From NCBI GenBank assembly GCA_018658105.1, contig JABHVW010000001.1:157676-221675 (forward strand): a DNA stretch of 64,000 nt, in the 5' to 3' direction. Both the position numbers and the translations under genes were made by a program. The notes beneath the pieces were generated by a model. The model saw nothing but the letters and a program-made list of their open reading frames with translations, ran no database searches and had not been told where the DNA came from. Shown one piece after another: positions 44,266 to 52,483 of this stretch. Origin of the DNA: Candidatus Peregrinibacteria bacterium. Lineage in GTDB: Bacteria > Patescibacteriota > Gracilibacteria > UBA1369 > 2-02-FULL-48-14. Within the stretch, counting starts at the first letter, position 1, and each line of letters starts with the position of its first letter.

Positions 44266-44529
44266 ATGACGGATAAAAAATACAAAATTAAGCACGATCG
44301 GCCGAATTGCATTGGATGCACTGCATGTGCAAATGTTGCTCCGGATTTTTGGGAAATGAGTGATGTGGATGGGAAATCGGACATTATTGATGGTGAAAGG
44401 AAGCCTGATGGCTGCGAAGTGCTCGATATTTCTGAAGGGGATTTTAAGGCGAATATGGATGCTGCTGAGGCTTGCCCGGTGAATGTTATTCATCTGATAA
44501 ATATTGGCACAAAGGAGGAAGTCATATAA
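44266..44529 (+). CDS. Single-cluster [4Fe-4S]-type ferredoxin
   Basis: An 87-residue protein with CIGCTAC (C-x2-C-x2-C, ~residues 15-21) and, ~55 residues later, EACPVNVI (the fourth, Cys-Pro, ligand). This is the layout of a small one-cluster ferredoxin with an insertion between the two halves. It lies between purN and korA on the same strand, 9 nt before korA, so it is likely the electron acceptor of the KorAB complex. Confidence 0.85.
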   Translation: MTDKKYKIKHDRPNCIGCTACANVAPDFWEMSDVDGKSDIIDGERKPDGCEVLDISEGDFKANMDAAEACPVNVIHLINIGTKEEVI

Positions 44530-44538
44530 ACTCTGAAT

Positions 44539-46308
44539 ATGGAAAATTTAGCTGTATATAAACATTTAAGTTGGCTTGTGGGTGGTGAGGCCGGTTACGG
44601 GATCACGACTATGGGACAAATGTTCGCGCGAGCTTGCTCGCGCGCTGGTTTAAATGTGTTTGGATATGCAGAATATCCTTCACTCATTAGAGGTGGACAT
44701 AATACGGCGATGATAACTGTTGGTAGTGACAAAGTGCATGCTCATAGTAATAAAATTGATATTTTGTTGGCGCTGAATGAAGATACTTTGAATAAACATT
44801 TGGGCTCTATGTCTGAGGGTGGTGTTGTAATTTATGATGATGAGTCTTTGAATTGGGATGAAACTAGTAATCTGGGTTTAACTTGGGTTTCTATACCTTT
44901 GGCTCGTATTACTAAAGAGCTTGAGGCTCAAAAGATCATGCGGAATACAGTTGCTCTTGGAGCATCGTTTGCGGTGATGGGAATGGACTTTTCTTTTGTA
45001 TCTAATGTTTTGGAAACGACTTTTGCAAGAAAGGGCCAAGAAGTTGTGGACTTCAATGTGAAAGTTGCGAAAGCTGGTTATGATCATGTGAATTCAAATG
45101 ATTTGGCTGCGAATTTTAAAAAAGCTATACCCTTGCCTGAATCAGCAAAAAAACAAATTGTGGTTTCTGGTAATGATGCGATTGCGCTTGGTGCGATTAA
45201 GGCTGGGCTGAAATTTATGTCTGCCTACCCAATGACTCCTGCGACTTCGATAATGCAAACTGTTGCGAAACATGGTGTGAAATATGAAATAATAATGAAG
45301 CACACTGAAGATGAAATCGCTGCGATGAATATGGCAATTGGGGCTTCGCATATGGGAGTTCGATCTATGACTGCGACTGCTGGAGGAGGTTTTTCACTTA
45401 TGGTGGAGGCTCTTGGAATGGCGGGAATCACAGAAACGCCATTAGTTGTTGCAATGGGAACAAGGCCTGGGCCATCGACTGGTTTGCCGACATGGACGGA
45501 TCAAGGTGACTTGCGTTTTGTTATGCATGCTTCTCAAGGTGAGTTTCCGCGCATAGTATTTTTGCCGGGGGATGTTCAAGAATCTTTTGATATGACTTTG
45601 AGGGCTTTCAATTTGTCCGATAAATATCAGATGATTTCTATTGTTTTGACTGACAAATATCTGGGTGAATCTGTGCAGAGTGTTGAACCATTTGCAGCGA
45701 CTGACTATGTGCCAGATCGTGGGCTTTTGATGAGTACTTCCGATGCTGCTGCGATTGAGGATGGCAGCTACAAGCGTTTTGAATTTACTGAGAATGGTGT
45801 GTCTAGACGTGCTGTGCCGGGCATGCCGAACTGTATTTATGTTGCGTCAACAGATGAGCATAGAGAGGATGGTGACTTAGATGAAGGCTCTGAGAATAGA
45901 ATTAAAATGGTAGATAAACGTGCGCAGAAAATTGTGAGTCTTTTGAATGAATCTTTGAAGCCGGATGAAATGATTGAAATTCATGGGCCGGCGGATGCAA
46001 ATTTGACGATAGTAAGTTGGGGCTCAACTAAGGGCCCGATTTTAGAAGCTCTTGATGCAGCAAATACTGAAGGACTTTCTGTGAACTTTTTACAGATAAA
46101 ATTTGCGCTTCCCTTCCCTAGTGATGCTGTGTCTGAAGTTTTAAATGCTGCGAAAAAAACACTTTTGATTGAGACTAATTCAGAGGCACAAATGGGTGGA
46201 GTGATCCGCGAAAAAACTGGGGTCAAAATTGAAAATACTTTCTTGCGTTATGATGGACGACCTTTTCATCCGGCGCAGATACTTGATAAAATTAAAGAAT
46301 CACTATGA
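44539..46308 (+). CDS. korA: 2-oxoacid:ferredoxin oxidoreductase, fused gamma-alpha subunit
   Basis: A 589-residue fusion: residues 1-~190 are the gamma domain (GGEAGYGITTMGQMFARACS, EYPSLIRGGHNT) and ~195-589 the alpha/pyrimidine-binding domain (SAYPMTPATSIMQTVAK, then TATAGGGFSLMVEALGMAG and GTRPGPSTGLPTWTDQGDL). This is the KorA arrangement that works with a TPP-binding beta subunit, here encoded next with a 4-nt overlap. Substrate probably 2-oxoglutarate; pyruvate or other 2-oxoacids cannot be excluded. Confidence 0.93.
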   Translation: MENLAVYKHLSWLVGGEAGYGITTMGQMFARACSRAGLNVFGYAEYPSLIRGGHNTAMITVGSDKVHAHSNKIDILLALNEDTLNKHLGSMSEGGVVIYDDESLNWDETSNLGLTWVSIPLARITKELEAQKIMRNTVALGASFAVMGMDFSFVSNVLETTFARKGQEVVDFNVKVAKAGYDHVNSNDLAANFKKAIPLPESAKKQIVVSGNDAIALGAIKAGLKFMSAYPMTPATSIMQTVAKHGVKYEIIMKHTEDEIAAMNMAIGASHMGVRSMTATAGGGFSLMVEALGMAGITETPLVVAMGTRPGPSTGLPTWTDQGDLRFVMHASQGEFPRIVFLPGDVQESFDMTLRAFNLSDKYQMISIVLTDKYLGESVQSVEPFAATDYVPDRGLLMSTSDAAAIEDGSYKRFEFTENGVSRRAVPGMPNCIYVASTDEHREDGDLDEGSENRIKMVDKRAQKIVSLLNESLKPDEMIEIHGPADANLTIVSWGSTKGPILEALDAANTEGLSVNFLQIKFALPFPSDAVSEVLNAAKKTLLIETNSEAQMGGVIREKTGVKIENTFLRYDGRPFHPAQILDKIKESL

Positions 46309-47186
46309 GCAAAACATTAAAAATTCTGAATAATGTTCAAGAGCTAGATACAGGCTCGAGCTGTAACTGGTGCCCGGGTTGTGGTGATTTTGGAATTCTT
46401 CTGGCTTTGAAACAGGCCATTTTTGATCTGAAACTAGACCCAGAATCTGTGATGCTTGTGTCTGGAATTGGGTGTGGATCACAAGCTCCGCACTTAATAA
46501 AAGTTTATGGATTTCACTCGTTGCACGGGCGAACTTTGCCTGTGGCAACTGCGATGAAACTTGCGAATAACAAAATGACTGTGATTGCGATTGGTGGAGA
46601 TGGTGATGGATATGGAATTGGAATGGGCCACTTTATACATGCGGCTCGTCGTAATTTCGACATCACATATATCGTTCAAAACAATCAGGTTTATGGTCTT
46701 ACGAAGGGGCAAACTTCTCCGACTAGTGAGCATGGGTATAAATCAAAAACTACGCCTGAGGGTGTGATTGAGCCAATGATTAGACCGATTGCTCTTTCTA
46801 TGACGGCTGGTGCGAGCTTTTGCGCTCGAGGTTTTGCAGGCGATATTATGTATCTAAAAGAATTGATAAAAGCAGGAATTCAGCATAAAGGATTTTCACA
46901 CATTGATGTTTTGCAACCTTGTGTGACTTTCAATAAAATTAATACCTATCAATGGTATCAGCAGAGAATTTATAAACTTTCTGATGTGGAGGGTTATGAC
47001 CCTTCAAGCCGGACGATGGCGCTTGAGAAAGCTGAGGAGTGGGGTGAAAAAATCCCTGTTGGAGTTTATTACAAAGAAGATCGCTGGACTTATGAAGACA
47101 AGCTACCTATGATTGCAGAGAAGCCCTTGGTTGATCATTCAATTGAGAATATAGACATTGGGCCGGCCATAGAATCTTACTTTTAA
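46305..47186 (+). CDS. korB: 2-oxoacid:ferredoxin oxidoreductase, beta subunit
   Basis: A 293-residue TPP-binding subunit. Motifs: NWCPGCGDFGIL with a CxxC pair (~21-32), SGIGCGSQAPH (~50-60), LHGRTLPVATAMKLAN (~71-86), the TPP/Mg motif GGDGDGYGIGMGHFIHAARRN (~95-115) and NNQVYGLTKGQTSPTS. It overlaps korA by 4 nt (ATGA), so the subunits are made together. It is followed by a [2Fe-2S] ferredoxin 3 nt downstream. Confidence 0.94.
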   Translation: MSKTLKILNNVQELDTGSSCNWCPGCGDFGILLALKQAIFDLKLDPESVMLVSGIGCGSQAPHLIKVYGFHSLHGRTLPVATAMKLANNKMTVIAIGGDGDGYGIGMGHFIHAARRNFDITYIVQNNQVYGLTKGQTSPTSEHGYKSKTTPEGVIEPMIRPIALSMTAGASFCARGFAGDIMYLKELIKAGIQHKGFSHIDVLQPCVTFNKINTYQWYQQRIYKLSDVEGYDPSSRTMALEKAEEWGEKIPVGVYYKEDRWTYEDKLPMIAEKPLVDHSIENIDIGPAIESYF

Positions 47187-47189
47187 ATT

Positions 47190-47465
47190 ATGCCAAAAAT
47201 TACAAATACATCATCTGGTACGAGTGCGGATTGCGAGGAAGGGGGAAGTTTTCGTGAAGCAGCTCAGGCTGGTGGGCTTGGAATTCCTTTTGGTTGTGAG
47301 AATGGGATTTGCAGCACTTGTTTGATTAAGATTGGCAGTGGAATGGAAAATTTAAGTGAAAGAACAGATCAAGAAGAAATGACTTTAGATGCCCGTGGTG
47401 CAGATGACAATGTGCGTCTGGCTTGCCAATGCAAAGTGAATGGCGATGTTAGTTTTGAGCAGTAA
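47190..47465 (+). CDS. [2Fe-2S] plant-type ferredoxin
   Basis: A 91-residue ferredoxin with the ligand pattern CENGICSTC (C-x4-C-x2-C, ~residues 30-38) and a fourth Cys in RLACQCK (~78-80). The length is normal. It is the last gene of the sdaAB-korB run, converging on the nucleotidyltransferase (1 nt between stops). A second electron carrier next to KorAB suggests hand-off to a different acceptor from the [4Fe-4S] protein. Confidence 0.9.
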   Translation: MPKITNTSSGTSADCEEGGSFREAAQAGGLGIPFGCENGICSTCLIKIGSGMENLSERTDQEEMTLDARGADDNVRLACQCKVNGDVSFEQ

Positions 47466-47466
47466 T

Positions 47467-48735
47467 TTACTTCAACTTGTCTTTCATTTCTTCGCGTGAA
47501 GATTGATCGAGTTTTGCAGTATTTTCTTTTATTGTGAGTTCTGTTTTTCCAGATACAAATTTGCCTTCTTCGATGTCCTCTGCGATTACTAGGCCAGAAG
47601 TAATCATGGTGTTGCTGCCGATTTTTATGCCGGGCATAATGCTAGTGTTTACGCCAACTCTGATATTGTCACCGAAAATTGGGCCGAGTTTGTTGCGGCC
47701 TGACTCTTTGATTTCTTTTTCGTCTAGGCGAAGGTTTGCGCAAACTGCACCCGCGCCGAAGCTATTGTTGTTACCCATAACTGTGTCGCCAATGTAATTA
47801 CTGTGGAACCAGCAATCGTCGCCGATGAAGGCGCGGGCGATTTCTGTGCCAAATCCTACTACGCAGTTTTCACCGAGCATTGAATTTCTAACTAGTGCAT
47901 TTGTTGCCACTACAGAATTTTTACCTATGTATGCCGGCCCTTGAATAACTGCATTGTCGAAAACTTTTACGCCGGCTTCGATAACTACGTCGCCTTTGAT
48001 TATTGCTGAGTCTGCGATTTCTGCCGACTCGTCTATTCGGCTGCCCATCATTGTGAATGAAAACTCCATGAGATCGAGTATGTGCCAAGGAAATTTAATC
48101 GGTCGCCATGGCCCATCGTAATGAACTGCTTCTATGTTTTGTTCTTTCATTAATTTTGCAAGTGCCACTTCGTAAATATCGTCGCTTTCTGAGTTTGTTG
48201 CCTTAAGCGTTTCGAATAATTTGTTTGAATCTTTGTGTAAGTGAAGCACCAAGTTGATGCAATCTGATGGCTCGTTTCCTTCGCCAGGTTTTTCGATAAT
48301 ATTTGTTATGCGATTGCCATCTAGTTCGAGGTAGCCGCCAGGAAAATAGCTGTCTACTTTGTAGGCTAAAATGTATGCATCTGCGTCGCCTGTCTGAGTT
48401 ATTTTTTCGTATGCAGATTGGCCGAGAACGTCTCCGCCATTCACAATTAGAACTGGCTCGCCATTAACTTCGGGCTCTGCTGCTAGTATTGCTCCTGCCA
48501 TTCCTTGGTCTAGATCTTTTTGCTCGACAACTTTTGCTTGAAATTTTTCTGCGAGTTTTTGAGTTTGCTCTAGGTTATGTTTGCCAGCAACTAAAATGAA
48601 ATCTTCTAGCCCTGTTTGCTGCATCATTTCAAGCTGGTGTTCGAGCAGATACTTCCCTGCGAAGCGAAGAAAATTTTTGTCTGCTACAGGTTTGAGTCTG
48701 CGGCTACGTCCGGCTGCTAATATGATTGTTTTCAT
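47467..48735 (-). CDS. GlmU-like sugar nucleotidyltransferase / left-handed beta-helix protein
   Basis: A 422-residue two-domain protein. Start taken at MKTIILAAG (48735), not three codons earlier. N-terminal nucleotidyltransferase: ILAAGRSRRLKPVADKNFL (the usual PK before the last L is replaced by K-N), VNGGDVLG (metal Asp), and IIEKPGEG. C-terminal left-handed beta-helix: repeated hexads such as ADSAIIKGDVVIEAGV, PAYIGKNSVVATNAL and IKIGSNTMITSGL. It resembles GlmU or glucose/mannose-1-phosphate transferase types; the substrate cannot be set. Confidence 0.82.
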   Translation of the reverse strand: MKTIILAAGRSRRLKPVADKNFLRFAGKYLLEHQLEMMQQTGLEDFILVAGKHNLEQTQKLAEKFQAKVVEQKDLDQGMAGAILAAEPEVNGEPVLIVNGGDVLGQSAYEKITQTGDADAYILAYKVDSYFPGGYLELDGNRITNIIEKPGEGNEPSDCINLVLHLHKDSNKLFETLKATNSESDDIYEVALAKLMKEQNIEAVHYDGPWRPIKFPWHILDLMEFSFTMMGSRIDESAEIADSAIIKGDVVIEAGVKVFDNAVIQGPAYIGKNSVVATNALVRNSMLGENCVVGFGTEIARAFIGDDCWFHSNYIGDTVMGNNNSFGAGAVCANLRLDEKEIKESGRNKLGPIFGDNIRVGVNTSIMPGIKIGSNTMITSGLVIAEDIEEGKFVSGKTELTIKENTAKLDQSSREEMKDKLK

Positions 48736-48814
48736 GGCGCACATTCTAGCTGATTTTGTTCAATCTGTTAAGGGGCAACGTAGACAAAATGTTGGCTTGA
48801 GGGTATACTTACTT

Positions 48815-48832
48815 TGACAAGTCTTGTGGTGG
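48815..48832 (-). repeat. Partial copy of tRNA-like element 1 loop arm
   Basis: TGACAAGTCTTGTGGTGG (plus reading) is identical over 18 bp to 48930-48947, the 5' side of the anticodon-like arm of the tRNA-like element 115 bp away. No T-arm or acceptor accompanies it. Confidence 0.75.
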
Positions 48833-48843
48833 CGAAAGCCTAC

Positions 48844-48875
48844 AAAAAAGTCGTTCTGCTAGGAACGACTTTTTT
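48844..48875. terminator. Perfect bidirectional terminator
   Basis: AAAAAAGTCGTTC, six loop bases, GAACGACTTTTTT: a perfect 13-bp stem with A-run and T-run, active in either direction. On the minus strand it lies just after tRNA-like element 1; on the plus strand nothing obvious needs it. Confidence 0.85.
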
Positions 48876-48879
48876 AATG

Positions 48880-48979
48880 TCTACCAAGGGGTGGTGGAGG
48901 TATGGGGAGTCGAACCCCAACCACAAAGGTGACAAGTCTTGTGGTGGTACCTCACCTACCCCCTCACTCCCTTGGTAGA
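48880..48979 (-). ncRNA. tRNA-like element 1 (100 nt, minus strand)
   Basis: On the minus strand: outer stem TCTACCAAGGG/CCCTTGGTAGA (11 bp, perfect), then an acceptor-like stem GGGGGTA/TACCTCC followed by A-CCA, a standard T-arm TGGGG-TTCGACT-CCCCA, and in place of D-arm plus anticodon arm a 12-nt segment and a stem CCACA/TGTGG closing a 14-nt loop with core ACTTGTCACCTT. The motif TTTATAAAG ... TTTGCTATAA stands just upstream, and a perfect terminator follows. It is not a normal tRNA: there is no room for a D-arm, and no 7-nt loop with U33 is closed by a 5-bp stem. Homologous to the element at 52484-52584. Confidence 0.6.
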
Positions 48980-49038
48980 ACTGTTATAGCAAAACAATCT
49001 TTATAAAATGCTGAAGAAAAACTTAAGTTTTTCTGAAT

Positions 49039-49067
49039 TTGTGGCTGAGGCTGAAATTTGTTAACCT
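49039..49067 (+). promoter_or_regulatory. Leaderless promoter of first array gene
   Basis: TTGTGG (49039-49044), 17-bp spacer, TAACCT (49062-49067), 6 nt, ATG at 49074. Confidence 0.5.
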
Positions 49068-49073
49068 TTTTGC

Positions 49074-50726
49074 ATGGCTGATATAACTCAAACTTGTACC
49101 ATCACTGGTAAAACCTTCCTTGTGACAGAGTGGGAACAATCTCATATTAAAAAGTTTGATGCTCCACTACCTACTATTTGTATTGAGGAAAGACACAGGA
49201 GAAGATATGCAAAAAGAAATGGGCGAAATATTTATAGTGATGTTTGTGATTTAAGCGGAAAGCCTACGATCTCTCTATATTCTCCAGATAAAGATTTTAA
49301 AGTTTATTCTCAAGATTCGTGGTGGAGTGATGATTACGATCCAACGGAATTTGGAATGGATTATGATTTTAATCGACCCTTTTTTGAACAATATGCTGAA
49401 CTAACAGCAAGGGTTCCGAAAATGGCTCTTGTAAATGTGCAAGGAGAGAATAGTGAATATTGCAATATGAGCGTTGGCAATAAGAATTGTTATTTGGTTT
49501 TTGGTGGTGATTTTAATGAGGACTCGATGTATAGCATTTTTAATTTTCACTGTAGTGATGTTTCAGATATGTATTGGACAAATAAATGTGAACTTGCATA
49601 TGACTGCACCGACTGTTCGGGCTGTTATAATGTGAAATATTGTAGGAATACTGCGAACTCGCGAGATAGTCAGTTTTTGTTTGAGTGTAGAAATCTTGAG
49701 AATTGTTTTGGCTGTGTTGGCTTGAGAAATAAGAAATATCATATTTTCAATAAACAATATTCTCCCGAAGAATATAAAAAAGAGATCGCAAAATTTCGTT
49801 TGGATACATGGAGTGGTGTTTTGCATATGAAAGAAGAATTTAAAAAATTTAGGCTGCAGTTCCCTACCAAAGCTTTGAAAATTACAAACTGTGAGAATGT
49901 TACTGGTGACAGGATTGTGAATGCAAAAAATTGCCAGAATTGTTTTGATATTGAAGGGCCTGCAGAAGATATAAAAGATGTCTTTTTGGCTGGTTGGGAT
50001 GTTAAAGATGTAATGAGTTGTAGTCATGTTGGACATAAATCTGAGCTTTTATATGAAGAAATTGCAAATACAGGATGTAGCTTTTGTGCATTTTCTTTTT
50101 TGATTTCGAATGGAAATAATATTTTTTATTCAGACACTGCTTTGAATTCTCAAAATCTTTTCGGCTGCAACAATATAAAAAATGCTGAGTTTTGCATTTT
50201 GAACAAACAATATACTGAGCCTGAATTTAATGAGTTACGTGCACGTATTGTTGAGCATATGAGATCGACTGGTGAGTGGGGTAACTTTTTCCCTATATCG
50301 ATTTCGCCTTATGCATACAATGAAACAGTTGCTCAAGATTATATGCCAATGAGCAAGGAAGATGTCTTGGCAAAAGGCTGGAAATGGCATGATGAAGAAA
50401 AATCTGAAATTGGCACTGGGCCTGAAATTGCTGATTCGATTTCAGATGTAACAGATGATATTTTGCAGCAAGACTTGATATGCAAAAAAACTGGTAGAGC
50501 ATATCGTATTATTGCGAGCGAGCTTAAGTTTTATAGAAAAATGGGGATTCCTATTCCTCGCCATGCATCTGCGACTCGAAATGAGCAGAGAATTGCCACT
50601 CGAAATATGTTTGATACCTGGGATAGATCATGTGAAAAGTGCTCAGCCAATGTTAAAAGTTCATTTGCACCAGATACTCCTGAAAAGATTTATTGTGAGA
50701 AGTGTTATTTAGAGGAGGTGTATTAG
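49074..50726 (+). CDS. Cysteine-rich family, array member 1
   Basis: A 550-residue paralogue. The N-terminal ribbon is degenerate: it starts CTITGKTF (first Cys kept, second knuckle replaced by TG) and lacks the CPxC partner (has CIEERHRRR instead). The rest is full: WWSDDYDPTEFGMDYDFNRPFFEQY, first cysteine-ladder with NCFGCVGLRNKKYHIFNKQY, NCENVTGDRIVNAKNC, second ladder with FGCNNIKNAEFCILNKQY, IVEHMRSTGEWGNFF. The C-terminal part has CKKTGRAYRI (again CxxT-G) and an intact CEKC/YCEKCYLEEVY pair. Leaderless start (TAACCT, 6 nt, ATG). First of six tandem copies; no signal peptide. Function unknown. Confidence 0.8.
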   Translation: MADITQTCTITGKTFLVTEWEQSHIKKFDAPLPTICIEERHRRRYAKRNGRNIYSDVCDLSGKPTISLYSPDKDFKVYSQDSWWSDDYDPTEFGMDYDFNRPFFEQYAELTARVPKMALVNVQGENSEYCNMSVGNKNCYLVFGGDFNEDSMYSIFNFHCSDVSDMYWTNKCELAYDCTDCSGCYNVKYCRNTANSRDSQFLFECRNLENCFGCVGLRNKKYHIFNKQYSPEEYKKEIAKFRLDTWSGVLHMKEEFKKFRLQFPTKALKITNCENVTGDRIVNAKNCQNCFDIEGPAEDIKDVFLAGWDVKDVMSCSHVGHKSELLYEEIANTGCSFCAFSFLISNGNNIFYSDTALNSQNLFGCNNIKNAEFCILNKQYTEPEFNELRARIVEHMRSTGEWGNFFPISISPYAYNETVAQDYMPMSKEDVLAKGWKWHDEEKSEIGTGPEIADSISDVTDDILQQDLICKKTGRAYRIIASELKFYRKMGIPIPRHASATRNEQRIATRNMFDTWDRSCEKCSANVKSSFAPDTPEKIYCEKCYLEEVY

Positions 50727-50732
50727 TCCCTA

Positions 50733-50741
50733 TGCTATAGT
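50733..50741 (+). promoter_or_regulatory. Extended -10 of array member 2
   Basis: TGCTATAGT (TG-n-TATAGT), then 6 nt, then the ATG at 50748; 22 nt separate it from the preceding gene, so member 2 has its own leaderless promoter. Confidence 0.5.
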
Positions 50742-50747
50742 TCGCAC

Positions 50748-52334
50748 ATGAAGACCTGTACAAATTGCCAATGTTCGTTTGAAATTGATGAAAGAGATCG
50801 TGCGTTTTATGAGCGGATGAGTGTGCCGGATCCGACTCACTGTCCTGACTGCAGGAATCAACGTCGTTTGGCTGCTAGGAATGAGAGGAATTTGTATCAC
50901 AGAAAATGTGATGCGACTGGTGAAAATATTCTGTCATTATATTCGCAAGATAAGCCATATAAGGTAATAAAAGAGTCTGTTTGGTGGAGTGATGATTTTG
51001 ATCCGATGAAATATGGAAGAGATTATGATTTTTCGAGACCTTTTTTTGAGCAGTTTAATGAACTTCTTTTGGATGTTCCAAGGCGTGCGATGCATCAGGA
51101 TGGAACTAATGAAAATGCTGACTATGTGACCTTTGGGATGAACAACAAAAATGCATACTTGGCATTTGCCTGCTTTTACTGTGAGGATATTTATTATAGT
51201 GAGTGGACTGGCTTCTCTAAGGATTGCATGGATCTTTTGATAAGCATGAAATGTGAGTTGTCTTATGAGCTAGTAGACTGCGTTGATTGCTATCAATGTG
51301 CATATTCAACAAATTCTAAAAACTGTCATAGTTCATATTTACTGGATGACTGTAGGAATTGTTCGAATTGTATTGCCTGTAAGAATTTACGAAACAAGGA
51401 ATATCATATTTATAATCGACCAGTTTCGAAAGAAGAGTTTGAAAAATTTAAATCTGAAATGTTGAATGGAGGTTTGGAAGAAGAGAAAAAAAGATTCAAT
51501 GAATGGAAATTAAAAATGCCGAATGTGTGTAGTCGGATGACAAACGCAGAAAATTGCTCTGGTGAGTACATAGAAAATGCGAAAAATTGTCATAATTGTT
51601 TCGATTTAGTGCTTGGCTCGGAAGATCTTAAACATGTTTATTTTGGAGGATGGAAGGGCAAAGATATGATGGATTGTTCTTTTGCGGGAAAAGATTCTCA
51701 GCTTCTGTATGAGATTCATGCGACTACAAATGCTAATAATTGTGCTTTTTCTAGCTTTTTGCGAGGTGGCTCAGATGTGTTTTATTCAGAGTCGATGTAC
51801 TCGAGTACTTACTGTTTTGGATGTACAAGTCTTAATCATAAAAATTATTGTATTTTGAATAAGCAATATACGCGCGAAGAATACGAGGCACTTGTACCGA
51901 AAATTATTGAGCATATGAAGTCGACTGGTGAATGGGGTGAGTTCTTTCCTTCCTCAATTTCGCCTTTTGCATACAATGAAACCTTGGCGCAGATTTTGTA
52001 CCCGATGACTAAACAGGATGTTTTAGAGAAGGGCTGGAAATGGCGAGATGAAGATGAGGCTGGTGAAGTGCGAGAAGATTTGCAGATTTGTGTGGATTGT
52101 GGGAAAAATTATAGAGTGATCGAACAGGAGGCAAAATTACTTGGGCGACTTGGATTGCCTGAGCCCAAAAGCTGCCCTAAGTGCAGAAGGAGCCGTCGTG
52201 CAGCTAGTAGGCAACCATATAAATTGTGGGATAGAAATTGTGATAAATGCTCGGTGGCGATTTCTACATCGTATGCGCCGGAGCGGCCAGAGATCGTATA
52301 CTGTGAAGCTTGTTATTTAGAGGAGGTTTATTAG
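50748..52334 (+). CDS. Cysteine-rich family, array member 2 (intact ribbons)
   Basis: A 528-residue protein with ~35 cysteines. Ribbons intact at both ends: CTNC/CPDC (C4-C7, C32-C35) with the zinc_ribbon-type F-x-x-x-M-S-V-P spacer, and CVDC/CPKC followed by CDKC/YCEACYLEEVY. Between them: WWSDDFDPMKYGRDYDFSRPFFEQF (~80-102), first ladder (AFACFYCEDIYYS to CSNCIACKNLRNKEYHIYN), NCSGEYIENAKNCHNCF, second ladder (AFSSFLRG to CFGCTSLNHKNYCILNKQY) and the shared IIEHMKSTGEWGEFFP. The cleanest representative for modelling. A strong terminator follows at 52339. Confidence 0.85.
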   Translation: MKTCTNCQCSFEIDERDRAFYERMSVPDPTHCPDCRNQRRLAARNERNLYHRKCDATGENILSLYSQDKPYKVIKESVWWSDDFDPMKYGRDYDFSRPFFEQFNELLLDVPRRAMHQDGTNENADYVTFGMNNKNAYLAFACFYCEDIYYSEWTGFSKDCMDLLISMKCELSYELVDCVDCYQCAYSTNSKNCHSSYLLDDCRNCSNCIACKNLRNKEYHIYNRPVSKEEFEKFKSEMLNGGLEEEKKRFNEWKLKMPNVCSRMTNAENCSGEYIENAKNCHNCFDLVLGSEDLKHVYFGGWKGKDMMDCSFAGKDSQLLYEIHATTNANNCAFSSFLRGGSDVFYSESMYSSTYCFGCTSLNHKNYCILNKQYTREEYEALVPKIIEHMKSTGEWGEFFPSSISPFAYNETLAQILYPMTKQDVLEKGWKWRDEDEAGEVREDLQICVDCGKNYRVIEQEAKLLGRLGLPEPKSCPKCRRSRRAASRQPYKLWDRNCDKCSVAISTSYAPERPEIVYCEACYLEEVY

Positions 52335-52338
52335 AACG

Positions 52339-52364
52339 ATAAAGAGCCCCGTGGGGCTCTTTAT
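52339..52364 (+). terminator. Intrinsic terminator after array member 2
   Basis: ATAAAGAGCCCC-GT-GGGGCTCTTTAT: a perfect 12-bp GC-rich palindrome with A/T ends, 4 nt after the stop at 52334. Confidence 0.8.
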
Positions 52365-52369
52365 TTCAA

Positions 52370-52383
52370 CCAACTGACTTGTC
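52370..52383 (+). repeat. Partial copy of tRNA-like element 2 loop arm
   Basis: CCAACTGACTTGTC matches CCAACTGGCTTGTC (52524-52537) at 13 of 14 positions, 154 bp upstream of it. Only the 5' side of the arm and the loop are copied, as in the case at 48815. Confidence 0.55.
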
Positions 52384-52483
52384 TTTATTATTTTAGCAAA
52401 AAAAGGTGTTTTTGTCTATTTCATTGGATGAATTTCAGCTTTAATTCAGGATTTTATAAAGGTCCATTTGCTATAAAATATAA

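Noticed and set aside
44512..44522. AGGAGG as ribosome binding site of korA
   Set aside because: It lies about 18 nt before the ATG, too far, and is simply the end codons of the ferredoxin gene.
48880..48979. Calling the element a normal tRNA-Asp(GTC) or tRNA-Thr(TGT)
   Set aside because: TTGTCAC or CTTGTCA could be read as an anticodon loop, but no 5-bp stem closes it in both copies and only 11-12 nt remain for the D-arm region.
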